Assembly (NCBI RefSeq): GCF_024790395.1
Contig: NZ_JAJISC010000002.1
Location: 248,001 to 312,000, forward strand
DNA: 64,000 nt
Direction of reading: 5' to 3'
DNA from: Halomonas dongshanensis
GTDB lineage: Bacteria > Pseudomonadota > Gammaproteobacteria > Pseudomonadales > Halomonadaceae
Shown here one piece after another: positions 8,505-17,033 of this stretch (position 1 is the first letter of the stretch; each line of letters begins with the position of its first letter). The notes under the pieces were generated by a model, which saw only the letters and a program-made list of their open reading frames with translations, was not told where the DNA came from and searched no databases. A program made the position numbers and the translations under genes.

Positions 8505-10009
8505 TGGAGATTCTCAATAACTTGGCACTTGGCGTATCCGTCGCGTTCACGATCGAAAATCTGATGTACTGCGCCCTGGGCGTGACGATCGGCATGCTCA
8601 TCGGTGTGATTCCCGGGGTAGGTCACCTAGCGGCTATCTCCATGCTCCTGCCGCTGACCTATTACGTACCGGCCACTACGGCGTTGGTTATGCTAGCCGG
8701 TATTTATTACGGCGCTCAGTACGGCGGTTCGACTGCGGCAATACTATTGAATTTGCCCGGTACGCCTTCGTCATCCGTGGTGTGTCTGGACGGATACCCG
8801 ATGACCAAACAGGGGCGTGCCGGCGTGGCCCTGTTCATGACCACGATTGCCTCCTTCGTGGGAAGCTTCATCACCGTGATCGTACTGGCGGCCTTCGCGC
8901 CGCCGCTGGCGGATTTCGCGATTGCGTTTAACTCCGCCGACTATTTCGCCATGATGTTGCTCGGCCTCGTGGCGGCGGCCATTCTCGTACAGGGCAACCC
9001 GGCAAAAGGGTTGGCGGCGGTGGTGTTCGGGCTACTGCTTGGCATTGTGGGCACCGACGTCAGTACCGGCATCCAGCGCTATACCTTTGGGCTGACGTTT
9101 CTTTACGACGGTCTCAACATCGTGGCGATCGCGATGGGCATCTTCGGCGTGACCGAAGTCGTGGCCAACGTGGGCAAGGTGATTCAGGTCAAAAGCGACC
9201 AGAAAATTACGTTTAGGTCGCTCTTGCCGACTCGGCGTGATCTAAAGGAGAGTTTTTTCCCCATCCTGAGAGGGACCGGGATCGGCACGGGGATCGGTGT
9301 TTTGCCGGGTACGGGAACCTCGATCGGCTCGTTCATCGCTTACGCGGTCGAGAAAAAGGTGTCCAGACACCCGGAAAAATTCGGTAAAGGGGCGATCGAG
9401 GGGATCACCGCGCCTGAAAGTGCCAATAACGCTGCTGCACAGTCGGCGTTCATTCCTACCTTGACCCTGGGTATACCGGGGGACGCGGTGATGGCGTTGA
9501 TGCTGGGCGCACTGTTGATTCATGGTATTACGCCGGGGCCCAGCGTGATTTCCGATAACCCGGATCTGTTCTGGGGCCTGGTCATCAGCTTTCTGATCGG
9601 CAACGTGATGCTGTTGATCCTCAATATTCCGATGGTGGGGCTCTGGGTCCGGTTGCTGAAAATTCCCTACCCGATTCTGTATCCCTCAATCATTCTCTTC
9701 ATCGTGATCGGTGTTTACAGCATCAACTACTCCGACATGGATATTATGCTGGTGGCCTTGTTCGGCGTCATCGGGTGCGTGTTCTTGCTGCTGGGCTTCG
9801 AGCCTGCGCCTTTGCTTTTGGGATTCATTCTGGGCCCCATGATGGAGGAGAACTTTCGCCGCGCGATGCTGTTGAGCCGTGGTGATCTGATGGTATTTCT
9901 GGACAGGCCCGTGAGTGCGACCTTCTTTGCCATGATTGCAGCGCTGATTGTGTGGTCGATCTATTCCGCTATCAGAAAAAAGCGGGTAGCGGTGGCAAAG
10001 GAGTTTTGA
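8504..10009 (+). CDS. tctA: TTT transporter large membrane subunit TctA (system 2)
   Basis: 501 residues, about 12 membrane segments. Family motifs: GVTIGMLIGVIPGVGHLAAI, LNLPGTPSSSVVCLDGYPM, GIGVLPGTGTSIGSFIAYAVE, APESANNAAAQSAFIPTLTLG and LGFILGPMMEENFRRAM near the end. The frame extends upstream to 8432, but the ATG at 8504, overlapping the tctB stop, is the right start because it gives MEILNNLALG. It is the last gene of the system 2 operon. No catabolic gene is attached, so the substrate is only suggested by the shared upstream operator. Confidence 0.93.
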   Translation: MEILNNLALGVSVAFTIENLMYCALGVTIGMLIGVIPGVGHLAAISMLLPLTYYVPATTALVMLAGIYYGAQYGGSTAAILLNLPGTPSSSVVCLDGYPMTKQGRAGVALFMTTIASFVGSFITVIVLAAFAPPLADFAIAFNSADYFAMMLLGLVAAAILVQGNPAKGLAAVVFGLLLGIVGTDVSTGIQRYTFGLTFLYDGLNIVAIAMGIFGVTEVVANVGKVIQVKSDQKITFRSLLPTRRDLKESFFPILRGTGIGTGIGVLPGTGTSIGSFIAYAVEKKVSRHPEKFGKGAIEGITAPESANNAAAQSAFIPTLTLGIPGDAVMALMLGALLIHGITPGPSVISDNPDLFWGLVISFLIGNVMLLILNIPMVGLWVRLLKIPYPILYPSIILFIVIGVYSINYSDMDIMLVALFGVIGCVFLLLGFEPAPLLLGFILGPMMEENFRRAMLLSRGDLMVFLDRPVSATFFAMIAALIVWSIYSAIRKKRVAVAKEF

Positions 10010-10032
10010 TCGGGGATTAAAGCGATAAAGTC

Positions 10033-10063
10033 CCGGGGGCTGATTCATTGTATTAGCCCCCGG
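10033..10063 (+). terminator. Hairpin after tctA (system 2)
   Basis: CCGGGGGCT (10033-10041) pairs with AGCCCCCGG (10055-10063) across a 13-base loop, 24 bases after the tctA stop. No T-run follows, so this is either a weak terminator or a 3'-stabilising hairpin. A second small stem, AAAGGCG/CGCCTTT, lies at 10094-10114. Confidence 0.55.
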
Positions 10064-10140
10064 AGGGATTCATCAATCTCTTGTGTTAAAGCGAAAGGCG
10101 ATGTGTCCGCCTTTAGTTAGTCTAAAGTCTAGAGGTTATA

Positions 10141-10158
10141 TTGTATGATGTATGACAA
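10141..10158. promoter_or_regulatory. Candidate shared operator upstream of kdgD remnant and gudD
   Basis: TTGTATGATGTATGACAA, embedded in a longer inverted repeat ATATTGT-N10-ACAATAT (10138-10161). It differs from the operator at 19813-19830 by a single base (17 of 18 identical). The internal TATGAT could act as a -10 box, so a bound repressor would block RNA polymerase. The likely binder is one of the two FadR-type regulators in the window. Confidence 0.7.
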
Positions 10159-10567
10159 TATCGATGGGAATCATTAGCGCCGCTGGCATTCTCTTGATGC
10201 CCCCTTACCTAACCGAGTGCTCGCAAGACGGCATCGTTGAGTATGCGGCGAGCGTGTGTCAATCCATCGATTTGGGCGTCATCTATTACAACCGTGCCAA
10301 CGGTTACCTCAACGTCGATGCGGTGAAATCGCTCGCCGATCGCTGTGTCAGGGCGACAGCGATTTCGTCCGTAAGGCGATGCGCGACTTTTTCATTCCCT
10401 TCGTCACGCTGCGCGACACCACGCCAGGCTATGCGGTGAGTCTCGTCAAAGCGGGCGCAGGTATCGTGGGCTATCCCGGTGGCAACGTGCGCGCGCCGCT
10501 GACCATGCACAACGACGAGCAAATGAGCCAGCTGAAGAAACTGGTCGAAAACGCCAAGTTGCTTTGA
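10152..10567 (+). pseudogene. kdgD: Remnant of 5-dehydro-4-deoxyglucarate dehydratase (kdgD)
   Basis: Two pieces of a dihydrodipicolinate-synthase-family protein survive in different frames. From about 10180 the first frame gives LLMPPYLTECSQDGIVEY and LGVIYYNRANGYLN, ending at a VKSLADRC motif near 10345. The second frame then continues with FVRKAMRDFFIPFVTLRD, GYAVSLVKAGAGIVGY and VRAPLT up to the stop at 10567. These match the middle and the C-terminus of KdgD, which makes 2-oxoglutarate semialdehyde from 5-dehydro-4-deoxyglucarate. The N-terminal third (about 100 residues, including the GTGE-type active-site region) and about 85 internal residues, including the FKDG Schiff-base lysine, are deleted, and the junction shifts frame. 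The enzyme cannot be functional. It sits exactly where an active kdgD would be expected, directly upstream of gudD. Confidence 0.85.
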
Positions 10568-10640
10568 TCAGGGATTGCCGAGACCTGACAGGTAGAGCCC
10601 ACATTCGTGCGGGCTTACCCTGGGCATTTTTGAAAACAAG

Positions 10641-10660
10641 AGTCTATGTGTCGATAGACT
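10641..10660. promoter_or_regulatory. Inverted repeat just upstream of gudD
   Basis: AGTCTAT (10641-10647), spacer GTGTCG, ATAGACT (10654-10660), ending 4 bases before the GGAG ribosome site of gudD. It could be an operator or a small RNA hairpin affecting translation. The function is not known. Confidence 0.4.
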
Positions 10661-10673
10661 GACGGAGACGTTT

Positions 10674-12014
10674 ATGCCAAGCCACAATACGCCTACGATT
10701 ACTGAAATGCGCGTAATTCCGGTTGCCGGGCGCGACAGTATGTTGCTCAATATCGGCGGTGCGCACTCTCCCTACTTCACGCGTAATCTGGTCATTCTCA
10801 AGGATAACGCTGGTAATGTGGGAGTAGGCGAAGCGCCTGGTGGCGATACGATTCAGCAGTCGCTCGAGCAGGCGCGCGAGCTCGTGATCGGTCAACCGAT
10901 CGGTAAGCTGCGCTCAATGGTCAACACGCTAAACAACGCCGGGCGTAGCGCGGATTTCGAGGATTTCGGCAAGGGTTCCTGGACGTTCGAGCTGCGCATC
11001 AACGCCGTGGCCGCGCTCGAAGCGGCGCTGCTCGATCTGATGGGCAAGTTTCTGGGCGTGCCGGTAGCCGATCTTCTTGGCGATGGCCGCCAGCGCGACA
11101 GCGTCGAAGTGCTGGGTTATCTCTTCTTCGTGGGTGATGGACACGCAACGCCGCTGGATTTTCGCCGTGGCACCGACGGCCTGAACCATGAGTGGTACCG
11201 CCAGCGCGACGAGGCCGCGATGACGCCCCAGCGCATCGTCGAACTCGCCGAGGCGGCACAGGATCGCTATGGCTTCAAAGATTTCAAGCTTAAGGGCGGG
11301 GCGCTGCCCGGCGAGCAGGAGATCGAAGCGGTCAAGGCGCTGCACAAAGCGTTTCCCGAGGCACGCACGACGATCGATCCCAACGGGGCCTGGTCGCTGC
11401 AGGAAGCCATCTCCCTTTGTAAGGATTTGCACGGCGTGATCGCGTATGCCGAGGACCCATGCGGACCCGAACAAGGCTTCTCCGGTCGCGAGATTCTCGC
11501 CGAATTCCGTCACGCGACCGGTTTGCCCGTGGCCACCAACATGGTGGCGACCAATTGGCGGGAAATGGCCCACGCGCTGCAGCTTCGCTCGGTCGATATT
11601 CCGCTGGCAGACCCGCATTTCTGGACGCTTTCAGGGGCGGTTCGCGTTTCGCAACTGTGCCAGGATCATGGTATGACCTGGGGCTCGCACTCAAACAATC
11701 ATTTCGATATTTCACTGGCCATGTTCGCCCATGTTGGCGCGGCGGCGGTGGGGCGTACCACCGCGCTAGATACCCATTGGATCTGGCAGGAAGGCGATGC
11801 ACGCCTGACCCACAATCCGCCGGAAATCGTGGAGGGTAAAGTGGCGGTCACCGACGCTCCCGGCCTGGGTGTCGATGTCGACATGGACGCCATCGAAAAA
11901 GCGCACGAGCTTTATCGCAGCCTGCCTGTGGGTGGCCGTAACGATGCGACTGCCATGCAGCACCTTATCGACGGCTGGACCTTCGATCCCAAGCGACCTG
12001 CGCTTGTTCGCTAA
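10674..12014 (+). CDS. gudD: Glucarate dehydratase
   Basis: 446 residues, the normal GudD length. It converts D-glucarate (and L-idarate) to 5-dehydro-4-deoxy-D-glucarate. Enolase-superfamily motifs are all present: [10 protein letters not shown] (catalytic lysine), TIDPNGAW (metal Asp), [22 protein letters not shown] (metal ligand and Asn of the glucarate subgroup) and [12 protein letters not shown] with the catalytic His. The start has GACGGAGACG in front. It follows the kdgD remnant and precedes the third tctCBA set and 2-oxoglutarate semialdehyde dehydrogenase. The locus therefore looks like a complete glucarate-to-2-oxoglutarate operon in which the middle enzyme has decayed. It is a paralogue of the partial gene at 2-259. 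Confidence 0.96.
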   Translation: MPSHNTPTITEMRVIPVAGRDSMLLNIGGAHSPYFTRNLVILKDNAGNVGVGEAPGGDTIQQSLEQARELVIGQPIGKLRSMVNTLNNAGRSADFEDFGKGSWTFELRINAVAALEAALLDLMGKFLGVPVADLLGDGRQRDSVEVLGYLFFVGDGHATPLDFRRGTDGLNHEWYRQRDEAAMTPQRIVELAEAAQDRYGFKDFKLKGGALPGEQEIEAVKALHKAFPEARTTIDPNGAWSLQEAISLCKDLHGVIAYAEDPCGPEQGFSGREILAEFRHATGLPVATNMVATNWREMAHALQLRSVDIPLADPHFWTLSGAVRVSQLCQDHGMTWGSHSNNHFDISLAMFAHVGAAAVGRTTALDTHWIWQEGDARLTHNPPEIVEGKVAVTDAPGLGVDVDMDAIEKAHELYRSLPVGGRNDATAMQHLIDGWTFDPKRPALVR

Positions 12015-12027
12015 ACTTGAAGTTCGG

Positions 12028-12053
12028 CCGGGCATTGCTTGCGCGGTGCCCGG
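12028..12053 (+). other. Hairpin between gudD and tctC (system 3)
   Basis: CCGGGCA (12028-12034) and TGCCCGG (12047-12053) form a perfect 7-bp stem with a 12-base loop in the 71-base gap, ending well before the tctC ribosome site. No T-run follows, so it is unlikely to stop transcription fully. Confidence 0.5.
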
Positions 12054-12085
12054 GTTCTAAAGCCCGAGTAAGAGGTAGATCAATA

Positions 12086-13024
12086 ATGAAAAAACTACTA
12101 GGTGGTTTCACGCTCGCTATTGGTTGTATCGCCGCAGGTCAAGCTTTCGCTGACTATCCCACGAAGAATATCGACATGATCGTGCCCTTCTCTGCCGGCG
12201 GCGGTAATGACACGTTCGTCCGCGCGCTTCAACCGCTGGTGGAAGAGCAACTGGACGGCACGCTGGTCATCCGCAACATCGCTGGCGGCGGCGGGGCGGT
12301 AGGAATGTCGCGTGCCGTGGCATCACCGGCCGATGGCTACACGCTGCTGGCCGCGAGCAACGCGATGCTGACCCTCGAGGCGATGGGCACCGTACCGTTT
12401 ACCCACGACGACTTCGATTTCATCGCCAAAATCATCGAAGAGCCGTACCTGATCGCGGTAAGCAGCGAAAGTCCCTACCAGGATATCGAAAGCCTGGTCG
12501 AGGCTGCTCAGTCGGACTCGGTTCGCGTGGGTGCCTCGGGTGTAGGCTCGTCGGCCTACATCACAGCCAATGCGATAGCTAACCGTACCGAGTCTAACTT
12601 CAATTTGATTCCTTATCCTGGCGGCTCGGAAGCGATTTCGGCGGCGATGGGCGGACACGTCGAAGCCGTCGTTCTGGGGGGCGCCGAACTGCGCTCTGCG
12701 CTGGAATCAGGTCGACTGAAGGCGCTGGCCACCACCTACGCCGAGCGTAGCGATAACCTGCCAGACGTACCGACCTTCCAGGAATCCGGATATGACCTGA
12801 CGCTGACCGTATGGCGTGGCATTGCCGGTCCGAAAGGTCTGCCCGATGAGGTGAAGCAGGAGTGGATCGCCGCTATCCAGCAAATCGTCGAGGATGGCTC
12901 CTACGAGCAGACGGCCAACAACCTGGGCACTGAGCTCGCACCGCTCTACGGCGATGAGCTCGAAGCCTTCATTGACGAGTCGGCCGCTACCATGCGTGAA
13001 GCGGCGGGCGATTTGGCGAACTAA
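12086..13024 (+). CDS. tctC: TTT periplasmic solute-binding protein TctC (system 3)
   Basis: 312 residues from the preferred ATG at 12086 (MKKLLGGFTLAIGCIAAGQAFA signal peptide, RBS AGAGGTAG). The frame is open 23 codons further upstream but without signal-peptide logic. The mature protein has YPTKNIDMIVPFSAGGGNDTFVR, IAGGGGAVGMSRAVASPADGY and LPDVPTFQESGYD motifs of TctC/Bug proteins. Its place between gudD and semialdehyde dehydrogenase makes glucarate or a related aldarate the most likely ligand (inference). Confidence 0.92.
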   Translation: MKKLLGGFTLAIGCIAAGQAFADYPTKNIDMIVPFSAGGGNDTFVRALQPLVEEQLDGTLVIRNIAGGGGAVGMSRAVASPADGYTLLAASNAMLTLEAMGTVPFTHDDFDFIAKIIEEPYLIAVSSESPYQDIESLVEAAQSDSVRVGASGVGSSAYITANAIANRTESNFNLIPYPGGSEAISAAMGGHVEAVVLGGAELRSALESGRLKALATTYAERSDNLPDVPTFQESGYDLTLTVWRGIAGPKGLPDEVKQEWIAAIQQIVEDGSYEQTANNLGTELAPLYGDELEAFIDESAATMREAAGDLAN

Positions 13025-13035
13025 GTCTGGCTCTC

Positions 13036-13069
13036 TCGCGCTGTTGGGCAAGCCTTGTCGGCAGCGCGA
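13036..13069 (+). other. Hairpin between tctC and tctB (system 3)
   Basis: TCGCGCTG (13036-13043) pairs with CAGCGCGA (13062-13069) across an 18-base loop in the 87-base gap after tctC. It sits in the same place as hairpins in systems 1 and 2, with no T-run. Confidence 0.6.
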
Positions 13070-13111
13070 TCGTTTCGGGCTACTCATTTGGCTAGGGAGT
13101 GACCAGCTAAC

Positions 13112-13618
13112 ATGACGCAACGCGATATCGGTAAGCCTTTATTTAATGTTGTGCTGATCATTGTATCGGCGAGTGTATTTGTCGCGGCATCAGCGTTTCC
13201 CAACGTCAATATTCCTGGCGACCTGTCCGCTGCCTTTTTTCCTCAGCTGCTTTCGGCGCTGATCTTCATCTTTGCCATCCCGTGCCTGATCAAGGATTTC
13301 CAGGAGTGGAGAACGGGCGACGTTACCGCGTCTTCGTCCTCGATCAGTCTTGCACGCGCCGCAGGCCAATGGCTTTTTGTCATCCTGTTATTGATCGCTT
13401 ATGTCTACGCCTTCGAACGGCTGGGCTACATGATCAGTACGGCGCTGTTCATCTTTTTCTGCGTCGTTGGACTTGCAGTGCTGAGCGGAACCTGGGGCAC
13501 GCTTTCCATCGCCGGAAAGAGCAAGGCGCTCGCGGGAGCACTAGTTTTCGCGGTCGTGCTTGCCGTGGCGATTTTTTACGTCTTCACCGACCTTTTCAAG
13601 ATTCCGCTCCCGACGTGA
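13112..13618 (+). CDS. tctB: TTT transporter small membrane subunit TctB (system 3)
   Basis: 168 residues with four predicted membrane segments (about 12-30, 45-60, 87-105 and 112-160). The periplasmic loop FPNVNIPGDLSAAFFPQLLS replaces the more common MGPGYFP segment of other TctB proteins. It lies between tctC and tctA of the glucarate locus, 34 bases before tctA. Confidence 0.85.
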   Translation: MTQRDIGKPLFNVVLIIVSASVFVAASAFPNVNIPGDLSAAFFPQLLSALIFIFAIPCLIKDFQEWRTGDVTASSSSISLARAAGQWLFVILLLIAYVYAFERLGYMISTALFIFFCVVGLAVLSGTWGTLSIAGKSKALAGALVFAVVLAVAIFYVFTDLFKIPLPT

Positions 13619-13652
13619 CCGGATATCCTAATTTGAGACTCAGGAGGCTTAC

Positions 13653-15167
13653 ATGATTTCCGGTTATCTCGACGGCCTGGGAATGGTGCTACAGCTGAGC
13701 ACTCTGCTGGCGATCGCGGGCGGGACGCTCTTGGGTATCGTCATGGGCGCGCTACCGGGGTTGACCTCTGCCATGGCCATCGCGCTGCTTTTGCCGGTGA
13801 CCTTCGGCATGCCCCCGGTGGCGGGTATCGGCATGCTGTTGGGCGCTCTGTGCGGCGCGGGGGCCAGTGGCTCTATCCCCGCCGTTCTTTTGAATATTCC
13901 GGGAACGCCTTCGTCAGTGGCGACCACCTTCGACGGTTTCCCGATGGCTCAGAAAGGCGAAGCCGGACGGGCGCTAGGCCTGGCCATCGTGGCATCCTTC
14001 TTCGGCGGTGTTGCCAGCATGGTCATCCTCAGCCTGCTGGCACCGCCCATTGCAGAATTTGCGCTGCGCTTCGGCCCAGCAGAATACTTTTCGCTGAGCA
14101 TCTTCGGTCTGGTCATCATTGCTTCGGTGGCAGGCAAATCGCTGCTCAAGGGACTGATCGCCGGCATGATCGGCTTTTTGATCTCGACGGTCGGTACCGA
14201 CCCGATCACTGGCGTGGGACGCTTCACGTTCAACGAGCTATCGCTTTTGACCGGGGTCAACCTGTTACCCGCGCTTATCGGTCTTTTCGCGGTTTCTCAG
14301 GTGCTCAAGGATACCTTCGAATACGATCCCAATGAGCGATTGAAAGAGAGTGGTCACCGGATCGATATCGCGCGTCCTCGCTTTCTCGAAACCCTGAAAC
14401 ACTGGAAGGCTGTAGTGATGGGGATTATCTCCGGTTCGATCGTTGGCCCCATTCCTGGCGCCGGTGGGAGCATCGCTTCCCTGGTCGCTTATGACCAGAC
14501 GCGACGCTTCTCGAAAACGCCGGAAAAGTTCGGTACCGGTCACGCGCCGGGTATCGTGTCCGTCGAAAGCGCCAATAACTCACTGCTGGGCGGGGCGCTC
14601 ATTCCTACGCTGGCGCTCGGTATTCCGGGGGAAGCGGCCACGGCAGTACTGCTGGGGGGGCTCATGATCCAAGGAATCACACCGGGCCCCATGCTGTTCG
14701 CTGATCAAAGTGGCACCGTCTACGGCATCTTTCTAGCTTACCTGCTGGCCAACGTCTTCATGCTATTGATCATGTGCTTGGGCATCAAGTTGTTCATTCG
14801 GGTGTTGATGGTGCCCCGAAAGCAGCTCTTGGCCGCCATACTGGTATTCTGTTTCATCGGGGTCTACGGTGTCGATGGCGATGTCTTCAACCTTTACCTG
14901 ATGCTTGGGTTCGGGGTGCTGGGCTATTTTCTCAATCGTTACAACTTCGGTACCGCGCCTGTCATTCTAGGGCTCATTCTGGGGCCGATCGCCGAGTCCA
15001 ATCTGCGTCGAGGCCTTCAATCCTTCGAAGGCGATTGGACGCCATTCTTCACGCGACCGATCAGTGTCGCCTTTCTGATCGTGGCGATCGGGCTACTGGC
15101 ACTAACCTTGTGGCAGAACTATCGCTCCAACCAGCAAAGCACACCCGCTGGAGATGACAGCGTTTGA
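13653..15167 (+). CDS. tctA: TTT transporter large membrane subunit TctA (system 3)
   Basis: 504 residues with about 12 membrane segments and a good AGGAGG site. Motifs: TLLGIVMGALPGLTSAMAIA, LNIPGTPSSVATTFDGFPM, GPIPGAGGSIASLVAYDQ, SVESANNSLLGGALIPTLAL and LGLILGPIAESNLRRGL. It is the transport channel of the third TTT system in this window, adjacent to gudD, which suggests an aldarate substrate. Confidence 0.93.
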   Translation: MISGYLDGLGMVLQLSTLLAIAGGTLLGIVMGALPGLTSAMAIALLLPVTFGMPPVAGIGMLLGALCGAGASGSIPAVLLNIPGTPSSVATTFDGFPMAQKGEAGRALGLAIVASFFGGVASMVILSLLAPPIAEFALRFGPAEYFSLSIFGLVIIASVAGKSLLKGLIAGMIGFLISTVGTDPITGVGRFTFNELSLLTGVNLLPALIGLFAVSQVLKDTFEYDPNERLKESGHRIDIARPRFLETLKHWKAVVMGIISGSIVGPIPGAGGSIASLVAYDQTRRFSKTPEKFGTGHAPGIVSVESANNSLLGGALIPTLALGIPGEAATAVLLGGLMIQGITPGPMLFADQSGTVYGIFLAYLLANVFMLLIMCLGIKLFIRVLMVPRKQLLAAILVFCFIGVYGVDGDVFNLYLMLGFGVLGYFLNRYNFGTAPVILGLILGPIAESNLRRGLQSFEGDWTPFFTRPISVAFLIVAIGLLALTLWQNYRSNQQSTPAGDDSV

Positions 15168-15184
15168 TAGCCATCAAGGCAGCT

Positions 15185-15218
15185 GACAGTGTGCGGTGTG
15201 GCCAAATCGCACACTGTC
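15185..15218 (+). terminator. Hairpin after tctA (system 3)
   Basis: GACAGTGTGCG (15185-15195) and CGCACACTGTC (15208-15218) form a perfect 11-bp stem with a 12-base loop, 18 bases after the tctA stop. There is no T-run. It may partly separate the transporter from the dehydrogenase gene 104 bases downstream. Confidence 0.55.
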
Positions 15219-15321
15219 GATATTGGCAGCATGGCGCCAAGTGCGGAGTTGCTGATATTGATACGGAGTACCTGGCTGGGTAATCGTCCCGCCGGGCAAC
15301 ATTCTCATCGCAGGAGGCAAG

Positions 15322-16899
15322 ATGAATCTAACAGGTGAAATGCTGATCGGACAGAAGGCTGTCAAAGGCTCTCGTGATCCCATTCATGCCATTAACCCGG
15401 CGACCAATGAGCGATTGGAGCCCGGTTATGCTGGCGGTACTCAAGCCGACGTGGAAAATGCATGCCAACTTGCGTGGGAAGCTTTTGATCGCTATCGCGA
15501 AACGTCGCTCGAAGATCGCGCCACATTCCTCGAAACCATCGCCGATGAAATCGAAGCGCTAGGCGACGCGCTTGTCGAGCGCGCCGTAGCTGAGTCCGGC
15601 TTGCCCCAGGCGCGCATTCAGGGCGAACGAGGCCGAACTTGCGGTCAGCTTCGGTTGTTCGCCAAAACCGTTCGCGCCGGCGAATGGCTCGATGTTCGCG
15701 TCGACCCCGCCATGCCTGATCGGCAGCCGATGCCGCGCGCCGACCTGCGACAGCGCCACATCGCGCTAGGACCTGTTGTGGTCTTCGGTGCCAGCAACTT
15801 TCCTTTGGCCTTCTCGGTCGCCGGTGGTGATACCGCGTCAGCGCTCGCTGCGGGCTGCCCGGTCATCGTCAAGGCGCATGCCGCGCATCCGGGTACCGGC
15901 GAGCTCGTTGGCCGCGCGATTCAGGCGGCGGTCAAGAAGTGTGGCCTGCCCGAAGGAGTATTCTCGCTGATGTTCGGCTCGGGCCGCGAAGTGGGTACGG
16001 CGCTGGTCAGCGACGAGCGTATCAAGGCCGCCGGTTTCACCGGTTCGCGCAGCGGTGGCATCGCGCTTTGGAAAGCCGCGCAGTCGCGTCCGGAGCCGAT
16101 CCCGTTCTACGCCGAAATGAGCTCCATCAACCCGGTCTTCCTTCTACCGGCGGCGCTCAAGGCGCGCGGCGAGGAGATGGGCAAGGCGTTCGTGGGTTCG
16201 CTCAACATGGGCGCAGGCCAGTTCTGCACCAACCCGGGCCTTGTGATCGCCATCAAGGGTCCGGAGCTTGACGTCTTCATTAAGGCGGCGGGCGAAGCCG
16301 TCAAAGAAAGCAGCGCGCAAACCATGCTGACGCCGGGCATTTTTGAAGCTTACGAAAATGGCGTGAAGAGCCTGCAGGATAGCGGTAAGGCTCAGGAAGT
16401 AGCGCGTGGCCAGAAGGGCGAAAGCCCGAACCAGTGCCAGACGGGGCTGTTCAAGACCAGCGCACAAGACTTCCTGGCAAGCCATGCGCTTCAGGACGAA
16501 GTCTTCGGCTCGACGTCGCTGGTGGTCGAGTGTGCCGATGAAGCCGAGCTTAAGAAGGTCGCCGAGCATCTCGAAGGCCAGCTGACCGCAACGCTTCAGA
16601 TGGACGATGCGGACCTGGACGCCGCGCGCAAGCTTCTGCCGACGCTCGAGCGCAAGGCAGGTCGTATTCTGGTCAACGGCTGGCCGACCGGCGTCGAAGT
16701 GTGCGACGCCATGGTCCACGGCGGCCCGTTCCCGGCTACCTCCGACTCGCGTACGACTTCGGTTGGTACTGCTGCGATTTTCCGCTTCCTGCGCCCAGTC
16801 TGCTATCAGGACCTGCCGGAAGGGCTACTGCCAGACGCGATCAAGAACGACAACCCGCTCAAGCTGCGGCGTCTGCTGGACGGCAAGCGTGAAAAGTAA
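15322..16899 (+). CDS. 2-oxoglutarate semialdehyde (2,5-dioxovalerate) dehydrogenase
   Basis: 525 residues, the length typical of the long (type III) alpha-ketoglutaric semialdehyde dehydrogenases. It oxidises 2-oxoglutarate semialdehyde to 2-oxoglutarate with NAD(P)+, the last step of oxidative glucarate, galactarate and hexuronate breakdown. The aldehyde dehydrogenase fold shows [23 protein letters not shown] (cofactor region), the general-base Glu in [10 protein letters not shown] (E265) and the nucleophile in [12 protein letters not shown] (C302). An AGGAGG site lies in front. It follows tctA of the gudD locus and is closed by a strong terminator. Its substrate would normally be made by KdgD, whose local gene is broken. 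Confidence 0.92.
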   Translation: MNLTGEMLIGQKAVKGSRDPIHAINPATNERLEPGYAGGTQADVENACQLAWEAFDRYRETSLEDRATFLETIADEIEALGDALVERAVAESGLPQARIQGERGRTCGQLRLFAKTVRAGEWLDVRVDPAMPDRQPMPRADLRQRHIALGPVVVFGASNFPLAFSVAGGDTASALAAGCPVIVKAHAAHPGTGELVGRAIQAAVKKCGLPEGVFSLMFGSGREVGTALVSDERIKAAGFTGSRSGGIALWKAAQSRPEPIPFYAEMSSINPVFLLPAALKARGEEMGKAFVGSLNMGAGQFCTNPGLVIAIKGPELDVFIKAAGEAVKESSAQTMLTPGIFEAYENGVKSLQDSGKAQEVARGQKGESPNQCQTGLFKTSAQDFLASHALQDEVFGSTSLVVECADEAELKKVAEHLEGQLTATLQMDDADLDAARKLLPTLERKAGRILVNGWPTGVEVCDAMVHGGPFPATSDSRTTSVGTAAIFRFLRPVCYQDLPEGLLPDAIKNDNPLKLRRLLDGKREK

Positions 16900-16934
16900 G
16901 CAGAGTATTTTATTGACTAGTAGTTAATGCCATA

Positions 16935-16961
16935 AAGGCCACCTCCGGGTGGCCTTGTTTT
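16935..16961 (+). terminator. Intrinsic terminator after semialdehyde dehydrogenase
   Basis: AAGGCCACC (16935-16943) and GGTGGCCTT (16948-16956) form a perfect 9-bp stem with a 4-base loop followed by GTTTT. It ends the gudD-tctCBA-dehydrogenase unit. Confidence 0.88.
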
Positions 16962-17008
16962 AGTCTGGATGTTTCAGGAAGCGCTAACGTAGTTTGCAGG
17001 TATAGAAA

Positions 17009-17025
17009 CCATATATTCCATATGG
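17009..17025. promoter_or_regulatory. Inverted repeat overlapping the dlgD ribosome site
   Basis: CCATAT (17009-17014), ATTCC, ATATGG (17020-17025). The right half overlaps the GGAGG ribosome site of the next gene. It might be an operator or a translational hairpin; there is no independent support. Confidence 0.35.
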
Positions 17026-17033
17026 AGGACTCA

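Noticed and set aside
10641..10660. Inverted repeat before gudD as another copy of the shared 18-bp operator
   Set aside because: AGTCTAT-N6-ATAGACT has no TTGT/ACAA half sites; kept only as an unassigned repeat.
10929..11618. 229-codon minus-strand frame inside gudD
   Set aside because: Antisense shadow of gudD, which has all catalytic motifs.
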